A DNA stretch of 29,653 bases, taken from IMG/VR virus record IMGVR_UViG_3300046482_000135, positions 1 through 29,653 of that record; one strand, given 5' to 3'. The DNA comes from a virus. Positions within the stretch are counted from its first letter, which is position 1, and every line of letters begins with the position of its first letter. The notes under the pieces were generated by a model. That model was not told the DNA's origin and ran no database searches. It saw only the letters and a list, made by a program, of their open reading frames with translations. Of this stretch, positions 14,316-20,901 are shown piece after piece. The translations under genes were made by a program, and so were the position numbers.

Positions 14316-14492
14316 TCACTGCCGCCCCTGTATGCGCCTGATCTCCAGTTCGAGCAGCAGGCGAGGCAGATATTCCCTGCGCCAGCTCCTCTTGCGCCCG
14401 ATCATGCGGATGCAATTCATTAGGTGCTGGTACTCCATCTGCGAAACCAGCACCTGCCTGCCGTCACGGCAGGTCCATATTGTGTCCTTCAT
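14316..14492 (-). CDS. Small basic protein, 58 aa
   Basis: The reading frame runs from an ATG at 14492 that overlaps the stop of the upstream 171-aa gene as ATGA, to TGA at 14316. The product starts MKDTIWTCRDGRQVLVSQM and ends with a basic helix (LLLELEIRRIQGRQ). Similar short 'TWxxxDGxxxxVxxMxxxHLxNxIxxL'-type proteins are frequent in phage early regions, with no known function. The coupling and the lack of any alternative gene in this gap support it. Confidence 0.65.
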   Translation of the reverse strand: MKDTIWTCRDGRQVLVSQMEYQHLMNCIRMIGRKRSWRREYLPRLLLELEIRRIQGRQ

Positions 14493-15004
14493 TCCTTCAC
14501 CCCCAGTGCCGCGGCCGCGACCTTGGTCGCCACGAAACGCGTGACCTCCGGCGCCATCGAGAAAACAGGGAAGTTGTTGCCGTTCGCCCTGTCGTGGATC
14601 TTGAGCAGCCGGCGCAGCTGGTCCTTGGTGCGGCGGTGCGCCACGGCGACACGCAGCAGGCCGACGTCGATCACCCCGTCACCACTCTCCGCGTAACCCC
14701 ACGCCGGGTGCCACGAGCGGTTGCCGGCCTGATACTCACCACCGGCACCGTGGCTGACCTGCCATGCCACACGGCATGTTTGCAGCACCAGCTCGAGATC
14801 GTCGATGTTGGCGTAGTTGCATTCCTGCATTTCGAAGGTCGGGTTGGGATATTGGCCGCCGACTGCGGCGAAGTCCGCGTAAATCCCATCCACCGACGTC
14901 TCGTCGAAGCCTTCTCGGACGATCGCCTCGACGATCTTCTGAACGTCAGCCACCGTCCTGATGCGGCCGTGCAGTGTCAGCTGCAGGTATGTTCTGTCAC
15001 CCAT
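14489..15004 (-). CDS. Hypothetical protein, 171 aa
   Basis: Start at 15004 is chosen because AGGAGGA stands 6 bases upstream. The sequence shows QLTLHGRIRTVADVQKIVEAIVREGF, an alpha/beta start, then a Trp/Gly-rich middle (SWHPAWGYAESGDGVID) and a helical end. No family recognised. It is divergent from the rightward gene at 15061; the 56-base gap must contain both RBSs and any promoters, of which none is convincing. Confidence 0.7.
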   Translation of the reverse strand: MGDRTYLQLTLHGRIRTVADVQKIVEAIVREGFDETSVDGIYADFAAVGGQYPNPTFEMQECNYANIDDLELVLQTCRVAWQVSHGAGGEYQAGNRSWHPAWGYAESGDGVIDVGLLRVAVAHRRTKDQLRRLLKIHDRANGNNFPVFSMAPEVTRFVATKVAAAALGVKE

Positions 15005-15060
15005 GCAAGTCCTCCTGTTTTGAGATAGAGTGCGGTCCTCGTCCAATGGGGAGAACCACG

Positions 15061-15456
15061 ATGGCCAAGACCGCAGCGACCACCGCAGAGCAAGCCGACC
15101 CGCCGCATGCCGCCCACTCGGTCTATTTCAACCCGCCGGCGCAGGACGAGGAGTTCGTGTTCACGGACGTCGCCTCGCTGCCATTATGGGCCGACAAGAA
15201 CTGGGCCGGCGTCGACGACTCCAGCGGCGAGCCGGTGCTGCACGTGCCCGGCATGACCTACCCCGTGGCGCAGCCGTACCACACCAACATCGCCAGCGTC
15301 GGCGACACGGTGAAGTGGGACAGCGCATCGGGCAGGCTGGTGATCGTGCCGGGCGAGAGCGTGCCGGAAGGTGCCGCCAAGCCGGCAGCCGAAGCCGAGG
15401 ATGCCGAGGAGCCGGCGTCGGCAAAGGGGAAGAAGGGCCGCTCCAAGGGCGACTAG
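15061..15456 (+). CDS. Isolated rightward gene, 131 aa, low-complexity tail
   Basis: This is the only convincing rightward gene left of 22.8 kb. The ATG follows GGGGAGAA at 6 bases. Residues 20-100 are strand-rich (HSVYFNPPAQDEEFVFTD, GDTVKWDSASGRLVIVPG), compatible with a small beta domain; the last 30 residues are Ala/Glu then Lys/Gly rich (EDAEEPASAKGKKGRSKGD), so probably disordered. Its TAG stop shares the bases CTAG (15453-15456) with the TAG stop of the converging gene. Function unknown; by orientation it may be expressed with late genes. Confidence 0.7.
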   Translation: MAKTAATTAEQADPPHAAHSVYFNPPAQDEEFVFTDVASLPLWADKNWAGVDDSSGEPVLHVPGMTYPVAQPYHTNIASVGDTVKWDSASGRLVIVPGESVPEGAAKPAAEAEDAEEPASAKGKKGRSKGD

Positions 15457-15740
15457 TCTTCCATATCGTCCGGGCAGATTTCGGTGTCGAGGAGCAAATC
15501 CTCGACGCCATCGGCGGTCGCCAAGTGGCCGCAGTTCGGGCATGTGTCGTCGACCATGCACGACCAGTCGACCAACCAGTGGAACCCGCCCGAGCAGTCG
15601 CAGGTATAGGACATTCTCCAGCGACATGGTTGTCCGACACTGTCGCGCTCGCCGTTCCACACCCATACGCCCAGCTGGTCGGCGGCGAAGTTCCTCCACG
15701 AGCCCCATGGCCCGATGATGTACTCGTCGAGCTCCTTCAT
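15453..15740 (-). CDS. Zinc-ribbon-like protein, 95 aa
   Basis: Cysteines in YTCDCSGGFHW, WSCMVDD and TCPNCGHL (C-x-C ... C ... C-x2-C) suggest one zinc-binding site. Several Trp residues in the N-terminal third suggest a compact fold. The ATG at 15740 overlaps the preceding stop (ATGA). Stop codon shared, antiparallel, with the rightward gene ending at 15456. No specific family recognised. Confidence 0.65.
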   Translation of the reverse strand: MKELDEYIIGPWGSWRNFAADQLGVWVWNGERDSVGQPCRWRMSYTCDCSGGFHWLVDWSCMVDDTCPNCGHLATADGVEDLLLDTEICPDDMED

Positions 15741-15982
15741 GCGCGCGGCTCCGGCTCGAGGCCGAACGCCACCAGCGCCATGTGCCTGACCCGCTCGTCG
15801 CGCCACTCGTAATATTTCGCCTCCGCCAGAGGCAGCGACGAGAAGAACAGTCCACGCGTCCACGACGGCTCGCCGATGCAGCTCAGGTGGACGACGTACC
15901 GTCCGCCGGCGGTGACCATCAGCTTCACTCGCCATTGGCCCATGCTTTCCTGCTTGTAGATCATCGGCAGTCTGGTCTTCAT
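15737..15982 (-). CDS. Hypothetical protein, 81 aa
   Basis: Bounded by ATGA overlaps on both sides, so it is part of a tightly coupled set (15453-16293). The sequence MGQWRVKLMVTAGGRYVVHLSCIG is strand-rich, followed by LPLAEAKYYEWRDERVRHMAL, a helix. This beta-then-helix order is common in small phage proteins of unknown role. Confidence 0.65.
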   Translation of the reverse strand: MKTRLPMIYKQESMGQWRVKLMVTAGGRYVVHLSCIGEPSWTRGLFFSSLPLAEAKYYEWRDERVRHMALVAFGLEPEPRA

Positions 15983-16293
15983 TCCTTCTTCCCCCAGATC
16001 AGCGCGTCGAAGGTGGCCTGTCCTTCCGGGCTGTCGATCCATGCATCGGCTTCGTCGTCCGATGCATCGAACTCGCCTTCCATCAGGCGCCTGCGCAACA
16101 GCCGCGCGTTGCTGCGCTGCTCAGGCACCGACGTGTTCGCATAGTCGGTCAGGATCTTGGCCAGCAGCATTTGAGGGAAGGCATGCGGCGACAGGAAATC
16201 GTGGAACTCGTCTGCTTCTGCACGCTCGGCAACATCGTCGAAGCCGGCGGCGCGCAGTGCGTCGGCGAGCTTCTGGCTGGTTTGGGTTGTCAT
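15979..16293 (-). CDS. Conserved phage hypothetical protein, 104 aa
   Basis: The start at 16293 follows AAGGAGAT. Contains ALRAAGFDDVAERAEADEFHDFLSPHAFPQMLL, a pattern I have seen in many small phage early proteins, and an acidic C-terminal half (DASDDEADAWIDSPEGQATFD). All-helical prediction. No function is known to me. Confidence 0.75.
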   Translation of the reverse strand: MTTQTSQKLADALRAAGFDDVAERAEADEFHDFLSPHAFPQMLLAKILTDYANTSVPEQRSNARLLRRRLMEGEFDASDDEADAWIDSPEGQATFDALIWGKKE

Positions 16294-16310
16294 GGTTACG
16301 ATCTCCTTTC

Positions 16311-16658
16311 TCAGAGCACGCCAAGCGCCTTGGCGGCGATATGTATGATGTTCTCGCGCTCGATGCGGTCGAAGAACTCGTCGGCATCCTCGAGCTTGTC
16401 GAACCATTTGACGCCGGAGCCGCTGACGCCAGCCCCGTGCCACTCGACGACGAACACCGGCCGCGGCACCGGCATGCCGTGTCTCTGCGGACCGCTGTCG
16501 TCGGCGCGCACCTCCCAGCCGAGCTGGATGTAGCCGCCGCGCCATCGGGTTTCCTCGACGCCGCCGTGCCTCAGCCGCTTCTCGCGCTTGCGGCCGGTAA
16601 GCCGCGGGTCGCGGAACGGCATCCTCAGCGGCAGGCCCATGAGCATGATCTCCGCCAT
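16311..16658 (-). CDS. Hypothetical basic protein, 115 aa
   Basis: ATG at 16658 follows GAGGAGGA. The N-terminal 35 residues are strongly basic (MPFRDPRLTGRKREKRLRHGG), then a strand-rich part (GYIQLGWEVRADD, RPVFVVEWHGAGVS) and a helix (EDADEFFDRIERENIIHIA). It is first after a terminator that carries the shared tail, whose end merges with its leader. Confidence 0.65.
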   Translation of the reverse strand: MAEIMLMGLPLRMPFRDPRLTGRKREKRLRHGGVEETRWRGGYIQLGWEVRADDSGPQRHGMPVPRPVFVVEWHGAGVSGSGVKWFDKLEDADEFFDRIERENIIHIAAKALGVL

Positions 16659-16676
16659 GATGTCCTCCTCAAGGGA

Positions 16677-16712
16677 GCAACGAGAAACGAAAGGCGGGGC
16701 CGAAGCCCCACC
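16677..16712 (-). terminator. Terminator with conserved TTTCTCGTTGC tail, copy 2
   Basis: The stem GGCGGGGC/GCCCCACC (16693-16700 with 16705-16712) has one mismatch and a UUCG loop on the leftward transcript, followed by TTTCGTTTCTCGTTGC. It stands directly after the stop of the helix-turn-helix gene. Confidence 0.8.
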
Positions 16713-16719
16713 CGATCGT

Positions 16720-16929
16720 TTACTTGCTCTGCGGCCTGTAGCCGTCGTCGAAGGCCCGCATGAGCAGGCCGAGCGGCACCGATATCGGGCGCCTGTTTGC
16801 CTCTATGTGGGCTATCGACATCCCCGTCTGGTAGCCGACCAGCGCCGCCAGCCGGGACTGCGACAGCCCCAGTTTCTGCCGGATCGCCTTGAACTCGGCA
16901 GGGGTCATGTCGCTGTTGCGCATGTGCAT
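16720..16929 (-). CDS. Small Xre/Cro-like helix-turn-helix regulator
   Basis: This 69-residue protein is little more than one HTH domain: MTPAEFKAIRQKLGLSQSRL-AALVGYQTGMSIAHIEANRR, with the typical 'LGLSQ' turn and recognition helix. This is the size of Cro-type repressors and of DNA-binding transcription factors of the Xre family. It is a candidate binder of the nine palindromes; a dimer would suit a 13-bp twofold site, but nothing in the sequence proves it. GGAGG lies 9 bases before the ATG; a second ATG at 16923 is possible. A strong terminator follows. Confidence 0.82.
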   Translation of the reverse strand: MHMRNSDMTPAEFKAIRQKLGLSQSRLAALVGYQTGMSIAHIEANRRPISVPLGLLMRAFDDGYRPQSK

Positions 16930-16932
16930 GGC

Positions 16933-17271
16933 TTACGGCCTCCGCTGCTCGGCGATCGACTGCGCCAAGATCTCGAGCTCGGTGGTCATCTCGTCGATGA
17001 TCATGCGCCGCTGCAGCCACGCAGCCCGGGCAATGCCGGCCAGCTGGTCGCCGCCGGTCACCTGCCAGTCGCGGCCGTGCGGCATCGCCCGCGCCATCGC
17101 CTTGTCGACCTCCTGCAGAGCGCTGCGCACGGCGAGCACCTGCTCGACCAGCTCGTCGCACGAGGTGCCGTTGATGTTGACCTCCGGCTGGATCAGCGGC
17201 GGCAGGTCGTGGAATACGTAGGAAAGCCGATGGGCCTGCTCGTAAAGTTTGTATTGATTGATCGTGTTCAT
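16933..17271 (-). CDS. Hypothetical helical protein, 112 aa
   Basis: Starts at 17271 after AAGGA. Predicted helical throughout, with a polar centre VNINGTSCDELVEQVLAVRSALQEVDKAMARAM and a C-terminal helix RRMIIDEMTTELEILAQSIAEQ. It ends 3 bases before the HTH gene, so the two are cotranscribed. Family not recognised. Confidence 0.65.
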   Translation of the reverse strand: MNTINQYKLYEQAHRLSYVFHDLPPLIQPEVNINGTSCDELVEQVLAVRSALQEVDKAMARAMPHGRDWQVTGGDQLAGIARAAWLQRRMIIDEMTTELEILAQSIAEQRRP

Positions 17272-17303
17272 GCTGTCGTCCTTCTGTCTGGATTGGTTGA
17301 ATA

Positions 17304-17336
17304 GCTGCCGCCACCGAGGGGTATGGTGGCGGCAGC
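17304..17336 (-). terminator. Hairpin after the 69-aa gene
   Basis: A perfect 12-bp stem (17304-17315 with 17325-17336, 9-base loop) between two leftward genes. There is no U-tract (CTATTCAACC follows), so termination would be weak or factor-assisted. Confidence 0.5.
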
Positions 17337-17376
17337 CCTTCCAGCGATCGGCGGTCAAGCTTCTCGCTAGGTTCTG

Positions 17377-17586
17377 TCACGCAGATGTCGAGTGCCCGCG
17401 AAGTGCAGATTTCACGGCATCGACACGCGTGGTGAGGCCGGGCCACCTGACGGTCATGCACGTGATTGAGCGATCGTTATCCTCCTCCTCAAACTCGCTG
17501 AACGGCCCGAACCAGTCAGGTCGAAACTTCATCGCCTCGATGCTCGAGAGCAGCGCCTTCACGGCCTTGATCAGATCGTTATCCAT
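17377..17586 (-). CDS. Hypothetical protein, 69 aa
   Basis: The ATG at 17586 follows GGAGACGAG; an in-frame GTG at 17601 has no better SD. Sequence DLIKAVKALLSSIEAMKF then acidic SEFEEEDNDRSITCMTVRWPGL. No family recognised. It follows the 66-aa Cys protein by one base. Confidence 0.6.
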   Translation of the reverse strand: MDNDLIKAVKALLSSIEAMKFRPDWFGPFSEFEEEDNDRSITCMTVRWPGLTTRVDAVKSALRGHSTSA

Positions 17587-17587
17587 T

Positions 17588-17788
17588 TCACTCGTCTCCA
17601 CCCATGGGTTCGTCGTCGCCGAGATCGTCGGCCTCGTAGTTCGGGTCGGCCAGCACTTCTGGCCGATACCCCTTCATCCTGTCAGTGTGGCAGCGCACAC
17701 AGGTGCGGCAGAGCTCGATGCCGCGGGCGTCGTGCTGCCAGCGAGACGGCAGGCCCGAGCCACATGGGCATGGTCTGGTGTCGCTCAT
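17588..17788 (-). CDS. Small Cys-rich protein, probable zinc binding, 66 aa
   Basis: Contains CPCGSG near the N-terminus and CRTCVRCH in the middle, four to five cysteines plus histidines that could form one zinc site, then an acidic tail (NYEADDLGDDEPMGGDE). The N-terminal CPCGSG resembles the SEC-C motif, but the order differs. ATG overlaps the previous stop (ATGA). Confidence 0.62.
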   Translation of the reverse strand: MSDTRPCPCGSGLPSRWQHDARGIELCRTCVRCHTDRMKGYRPEVLADPNYEADDLGDDEPMGGDE

Positions 17789-17982
17789 GGATTTAATTCC
17801 CTATTGATCATATCCAGACGCCAACGGAGAGCATCTATTTCATTGGCGAAATAGGCGACTATTCCATCAGTATTGGAAACTGCACACCAGTCTTTTGGTC
17901 CACTTTTGTTTTCCCACATACCCGGCAGGTGCACCGTCCAGTTTTCCAATTCTTGATCAAGAGATCTTTTCAACTCGGCCAT
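17785..17982 (-). CDS. Hypothetical protein, 65 aa, AT-rich
   Basis: Start at 17982 overlaps the preceding stop (TGATG) with GGAGG upstream. The gene is noticeably more AT-rich than its neighbours, pointing to a different origin. Sequence WTVHLPGMWENKSGPKDWCAVSN then YFANEIDALRWRLDMINREL, a small domain with a terminal helix. No family recognised. Confidence 0.62.
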   Translation of the reverse strand: MAELKRSLDQELENWTVHLPGMWENKSGPKDWCAVSNTDGIVAYFANEIDALRWRLDMINRELNP

Positions 17983-18242
17983 CACTCCACCTCCGGCATC
18001 AGCGTCACCTGCCAGTCGACGTCCGGCCGCGCGTCGGCGAGCCGGGCCTTGAGCATGTCGAGGTCGAGCTCGTCGCCGACCTCGAAGTCGAGGTCGCGCC
18101 ACACTCCTTCCTGCGCACCGGAGAAGGTGAACGGCCAGCTGCCGACGCCGGAGCCGCACTTGTTGGTGCCGACGACGTCCTGCACCATCTCGTCGAGATC
18201 GAACAGGCCGCGGTAGGGGTAGCTCACGTTGATCTGTTTCAT
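17982..18242 (-). CDS. Hypothetical protein, 86 aa
   Basis: Start at 18242 overlaps the stop of the upstream gene (TGATG). The sequence MKQINVSYPYRGLFDLDEMVQDVVG followed by GSWPFTFSGAQEGVWRDLDFEV and RPDVDWQVTLMPEVE suggests a mixed alpha/beta fold, acidic overall. Family not recognised. Confidence 0.62.
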   Translation of the reverse strand: MKQINVSYPYRGLFDLDEMVQDVVGTNKCGSGVGSWPFTFSGAQEGVWRDLDFEVGDELDLDMLKARLADARPDVDWQVTLMPEVE

Positions 18243-18580
18243 CAGTTGTCGCTCCTTGTCTGGGACTTGCTGCGCTCGACCAGCGCCACCAGCTGCTCGG
18301 CCTGCTCGTGGTCCGGGCAGGCGATGGCATTGATGGACACTCTCGTGTCCGGCTTGTTTTTGTGCAGGCCGAAGCGGTCGGACACCGGCATCAGCCCGAT
18401 GCCGGAGGGATGATCGTCGTCCGGCCATATCGCCCACACGATGTCGTGGCCGTCGATGACCGCCACGAGGTGCAGCCCCGCCTCCTCGTCTGTCATGGTA
18501 CTCATCATCAGCGTATTGGCGTTGGCCAGCCCGATCAGATCGTCGATGAACTGCTCGTAGTAGTCGTCGTTCTCCGTCAT
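18242..18580 (-). CDS. Hypothetical acidic protein, 112 aa
   Basis: ATG at 18580 follows AGAGGAC. Contains GLHLVAVIDGHDIVWAIWPDDD, two strands, and a C-terminal CPDHEQAEQLVALVERSK helix. First gene of a coupled set (18580 to 17377) with palindrome copy 5 in its leader, so this is probably an operator-controlled unit. Confidence 0.65.
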   Translation of the reverse strand: MTENDDYYEQFIDDLIGLANANTLMMSTMTDEEAGLHLVAVIDGHDIVWAIWPDDDHPSGIGLMPVSDRFGLHKNKPDTRVSINAIACPDHEQAEQLVALVERSKSQTRSDN

Positions 18581-18604
18581 ATCATTGTCCTCTGTTTGGA
18601 TAAC

Positions 18605-18617
18605 TAGTGTCACACTA
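18605..18617. promoter_or_regulatory. 13-bp palindromic site, copy 5
   Basis: TAGTGTCACACTA, exact. CTA at 18615-18617 is the TAG stop of the 91-aa gene. As at 14269, the site could sit between a -35 (TTACGC) and a -10 (TTATCC) with 16 bases between them, though both boxes are weak here. Confidence 0.85.
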
Positions 18618-18890
18618 ATGCGTAACGGCAAGCTGGTCCACCAGCCAGCGCAGCCGGCCGATCAGCACGCTGTTCTCCTCCCTGACCGACTGCTCCTCGC
18701 CGTCCCACGCGACGAGATTGTCGACGAGCATGGAGCGCATCTCGTCGTGCTTCCTCTCGTGCTGCACGACGAACTCGGCGAGCTCGTCGTCGTGCCAGCA
18801 GCGCTCGAAGATGCCGGCCGGGATGCGCTGCTCGATGAGCAGCTCGGCAAGCTTCCTGCGGATGTAGTCCCTGCGGTCGTGTTCAGTCAT
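18615..18890 (-). CDS. Hypothetical helical protein, 91 aa
   Basis: ATG at 18890 follows AGGAGAA. Very charged and helical: DYIRRKLAELLIEQRIPAGIF, then FVVQHERKHDEMRSMLVDNL, then EENSVLIGRLRWLVDQL. Its TAG stop lies inside palindrome copy 5. Family not recognised. Confidence 0.65.
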   Translation of the reverse strand: MTEHDRRDYIRRKLAELLIEQRIPAGIFERCWHDDELAEFVVQHERKHDEMRSMLVDNLVAWDGEEQSVREENSVLIGRLRWLVDQLAVTH

Positions 18891-18927
18891 TGGCTTCTCC
18901 TGTGTGCTTGTATCCCGTGGTACAGCT

Positions 18928-19131
18928 TCATTCCCGTCCCTCCCGGATCACCGTCAGGGCGAGAAAGTCGAGGGTGTCCAGACCGGGCCGGCGATCTACC
19001 GTCCAGCGGTTGCCAAGATTGCGTCGCCACGCCTTGCGGTACTCCTGCGCAATGGTGCCGGTCGCGCATTCATGCAGCACGATCACCTGTTCCGGGTGGT
19101 TCAGGTTCTTGAGGATCACCTTGAAGCTCAT
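18928..19131 (-). CDS. Hypothetical protein, 67 aa
   Basis: Starts MSFKVILKNLNHPEQVIVLHECATG, strands followed by a helix (TIAQEYRKAWRRNLGN) and a C-terminal DTLDFLALTVIREGRE. The RBS (AGGGAAA, 12 bases away) is weak, and the leader contains the tetranucleotide repeat at 19151-19172. Family not recognised. Confidence 0.6.
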   Translation of the reverse strand: MSFKVILKNLNHPEQVIVLHECATGTIAQEYRKAWRRNLGNRWTVDRRPGLDTLDFLALTVIREGRE

Positions 19132-19150
19132 GTCGGTGGTCTTTCCCTGT

Positions 19151-19172
19151 GGTTGGTTGGTTGGTTGGTTGG
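19151..19172. repeat. Tandem tetranucleotide repeat (GGTT)5GG
   Basis: Five and a half copies of GGTT on the plus strand (CCAA on the transcribed leftward RNA) lie in the leader of the 67-aa gene, just after a terminator tail. Such repeats change length by slippage; the G-rich strand could also form a two-tier quadruplex. Confidence 0.85.
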
Positions 19173-19173
19173 T

Positions 19174-19223
19174 GGCAACGAGAAACAAAACGCGACAAGG
19201 GGACGGGGCCGAAGCCCCGTCCC
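19174..19223 (-). terminator. Terminator with conserved TTTCTCGTTGCC tail, copy 3
   Basis: A perfect 10-bp stem (19200-19209 with 19214-19223) with a UUCG loop on the leftward RNA, then a short spacer with TTTTG and the tail TTGTTTCTCGTTGCC (19188-19174). It follows the 65-aa gene. Confidence 0.82.
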
Positions 19224-19230
19224 TATCCAG

Positions 19231-19428
19231 TCATGTCAGCTCACTTGCATCGACATGGCCTGTCCAGCCATCGTCCGCTCGCACCAAGTACATGGGCTGG
19301 CACTCCGGCTCGCATTCCTCGTCGGTCAGTTGGCGAACGACGGTGACCAGCTGGCCGCTATGCGCCCGGTAGTCCGGGTACATCAGGAACGCTGCCGGGT
19401 AGGTGAACAGCTTCTTCTCGCCGATCAT
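19231..19428 (-). CDS. Small conserved phage protein, 65 aa
   Basis: The ATG at 19428 overlaps the stop of the upstream gene (TGATG). It contains YPDYRAHSGQLVTVVRQLTDEE, CQPMYLVRADDGWTGHVDASEL; this 'AHSGQ-V-V-R-QL ... MYLVRADDGW-GH--ASEL' pattern recurs in small phage proteins and looks like an SH3-like beta barrel. Function unknown. It is last before a strong terminator. Confidence 0.7.
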   Translation of the reverse strand: MIGEKKLFTYPAAFLMYPDYRAHSGQLVTVVRQLTDEECEPECQPMYLVRADDGWTGHVDASELT

Positions 19429-19883
19429 CACGCAGCACCGGGCTCGGCGCCGCGGACGTAGTAGCGCTTCTCCACCCTGACGATCTCGCCGTTCCTGCAC
19501 ATGGCGGAGAGCGCGCCATAGAGCCTGTTCCGGCGCTGGTCGACGGACTCGGCGCCGATGGTGACCAGCTTCGACAGGTCGAACGACATCATGCCGGGCT
19601 TGTCACGTATCAGCTTGTAGAGCTCGGCGCGCAGCATGCCCGGCGGCACGGGGAACCCACCAACGGCAGCCTGCTTGGCCGTGTCGTGCGGCATGGTCTT
19701 CACCGCCTTGCGCTTGGCGACTGCCATCCGGGGCAGGCCCTCGACCTCGTCGAGCACCTCCTTCAAGGCGCTGCGCGTCTGCTCGAGCCGGACGAGCCGG
19801 TCCTTGAGCAGCCCGATCTGCGTGTCCAGCCATGCCAGCGTGACGGCAGCGCCGGCCGGGGTGATCTCGAGTATCTTCGACAT
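19428..19883 (-). CDS. Coiled-coil and winged-helix-like protein, 151 aa
   Basis: Start at 19883 follows AAGGAGAA. Residues 15-50 form a clear coiled coil (WLDTQIGLLKDRLVRLEQTRSALKEVLDEVEG). The C-terminal 60 residues (LRAELYKLIRDKPGMMSFDL, RRNRLYGALSAMCRNGEIVRVEKRYYV) look like a winged helix with a final beta wing. It may be a DNA-binding regulator. It is directly downstream of an HTH gene. Family not recognised beyond this. Confidence 0.65.
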   Translation of the reverse strand: MSKILEITPAGAAVTLAWLDTQIGLLKDRLVRLEQTRSALKEVLDEVEGLPRMAVAKRKAVKTMPHDTAKQAAVGGFPVPPGMLRAELYKLIRDKPGMMSFDLSKLVTIGAESVDQRRNRLYGALSAMCRNGEIVRVEKRYYVRGAEPGAA

Positions 19884-19884
19884 T

Positions 19885-20124
19885 TCATTCTCCTTGTGAT
19901 TGACGGCGGGCGGTTATCTCCCAGCCGAGTGCGGAAAGTATGCGGATGATCGTCTCCAGCCGTGGCCAGCGAGTGGTGCCCGAGGCGATGTTGGAGACGG
20001 TCGATGAAGCGACGACCGCCCTCGTGGCGATCGCGCGGTAGGTGTCTTTCGATGCGAGCAGCTCGCGCTGCAGCAGCGAAATGGCGGCAGGCGAGTCGAC
20101 GAGATGGACGAGGGGCCGGCTCAT
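19885..20124 (-). CDS. Helix-turn-helix regulator, 79 aa
   Basis: An Xre-type HTH is visible at about residues 28-70: TYRAIATRAVVASSTVSNIASGTTRWPRL followed by a third-helix pattern ETIIRILSALGWEI. The 'S-x-S-T-V-S-N-I-x-x-G' core is the DNA-recognition part. This is the second small HTH in the early region and another candidate binder of the palindromes. ATG overlaps the upstream stop (ATGA), so it is expressed with 20121-20812. Confidence 0.8.
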   Translation of the reverse strand: MSRPLVHLVDSPAAISLLQRELLASKDTYRAIATRAVVASSTVSNIASGTTRWPRLETIIRILSALGWEITARRQSQGE

Positions 20125-20477
20125 GACCTGACCCCGCGCTTACCGAAACGTCCCGCGTTGGTCTTGCGGACACGCGCCGCGTGCCGCTCGGCCGAGACGC
20201 GGGCCGATGAGGCCCGGTCGTAGTCCCAGATCTCGGGCAGCAGCGCCATCGCGGTCAGCGCGATCGCCATCTCCCTCGATGACATGAACGCCGTCAGCCT
20301 GACCGTCTCCCGCCCCAGCCTGACGGCAAGGGCGGAGCGGTCGGAGATGCCGTCGTCGAGCTCGAGTATCAGACGCTCGACCGCCAGCAGCCTTTCGGCC
20401 TTGGCGAGCAGGGCGTCGAGCTCGCTGACGGTGTAGTGGCGCCTGAACGGCTCGAACTCCATGTGCAGCGGGCTCAT
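20121..20477 (-). CDS. Hypothetical helical protein, 118 aa
   Basis: The ATG at 20477 overlaps the upstream stop as ATGA with GAGGAA as SD. Helical with LDALLAKAERLLAVERLILELDDG and SSREMAIALTAMALLPEIWDY, ending in a basic stretch (AERHAARVRKTNAGRFGKRG). No family recognised. Confidence 0.62.
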   Translation of the reverse strand: MSPLHMEFEPFRRHYTVSELDALLAKAERLLAVERLILELDDGISDRSALAVRLGRETVRLTAFMSSREMAIALTAMALLPEIWDYDRASSARVSAERHAARVRKTNAGRFGKRGVRS

Positions 20478-20812
20478 TTCAGGTTCCTCCACTTCATCGA
20501 CGCGCCGCGCCCGCGGAAGGCAACGAGCTCGGTGTTCTCCGGCAGCGCCCGCTTCTTCGAGCGCACTGAAGCGGACATGCGCAGGCTGGAGCCGAGCTTG
20601 CCGATCGCCTTGGCCACCGTGAGAGCCGTCTCGTGGTCGAGCCAGTCGGTCAGCATGACGGGCATCGCCGTGCCGTTCATGTGGACCAACCTGACCATCG
20701 GCCGGTCGCCGGCGTGGAAAGGCACCAGCTCGATATGCTGGCGCCGCCCGACAGGCGCGTGCGCAAGGGCATCGCGGATCGCGGGCTTGTAGTCGGTTTC
20801 ATTCTTTTTCAT
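20474..20812 (-). CDS. Hypothetical protein, 112 aa
   Basis: ATG at 20812 with AGGAG 6 bases upstream. Contains QHIELVPFHAGDRPMVRLVHMNGTAMPVMLTDWLDHETALTVAKAIGKL: strands then a helix, a small alpha/beta domain; the ends are basic. It is the first gene of a coupled four-gene unit that includes the HTH gene. Confidence 0.62.
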   Translation of the reverse strand: MKKNETDYKPAIRDALAHAPVGRRQHIELVPFHAGDRPMVRLVHMNGTAMPVMLTDWLDHETALTVAKAIGKLGSSLRMSASVRSKKRALPENTELVAFRGRGASMKWRNLK

Positions 20813-20847
20813 TTCATACTCCTGTCTGTCGAGCCGCTGTTGAATGA

Positions 20848-20876
20848 CCGGCGAGGGTGCGGCATGCCCTCGCCGG
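20848..20876 (-). terminator. Hairpin after the 30-aa membrane peptide gene
   Basis: A perfect 10-bp stem (20848-20857 with 20867-20876, 9-base loop) downstream of 20902. No U-tract follows leftwards (TCATTCAACA), so it may be only a partial terminator. Confidence 0.5.
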
Positions 20877-20901
20877 GGGTAAAACTATTTCTCCCTGTCG
20901 A

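Noticed and set aside
18887-18931. 14-codon frame with ATGA overlap after the 67-aa gene
   Set aside because: It could be a leader peptide, but it is too short to separate from chance and its overlap may simply reflect the dense packing.
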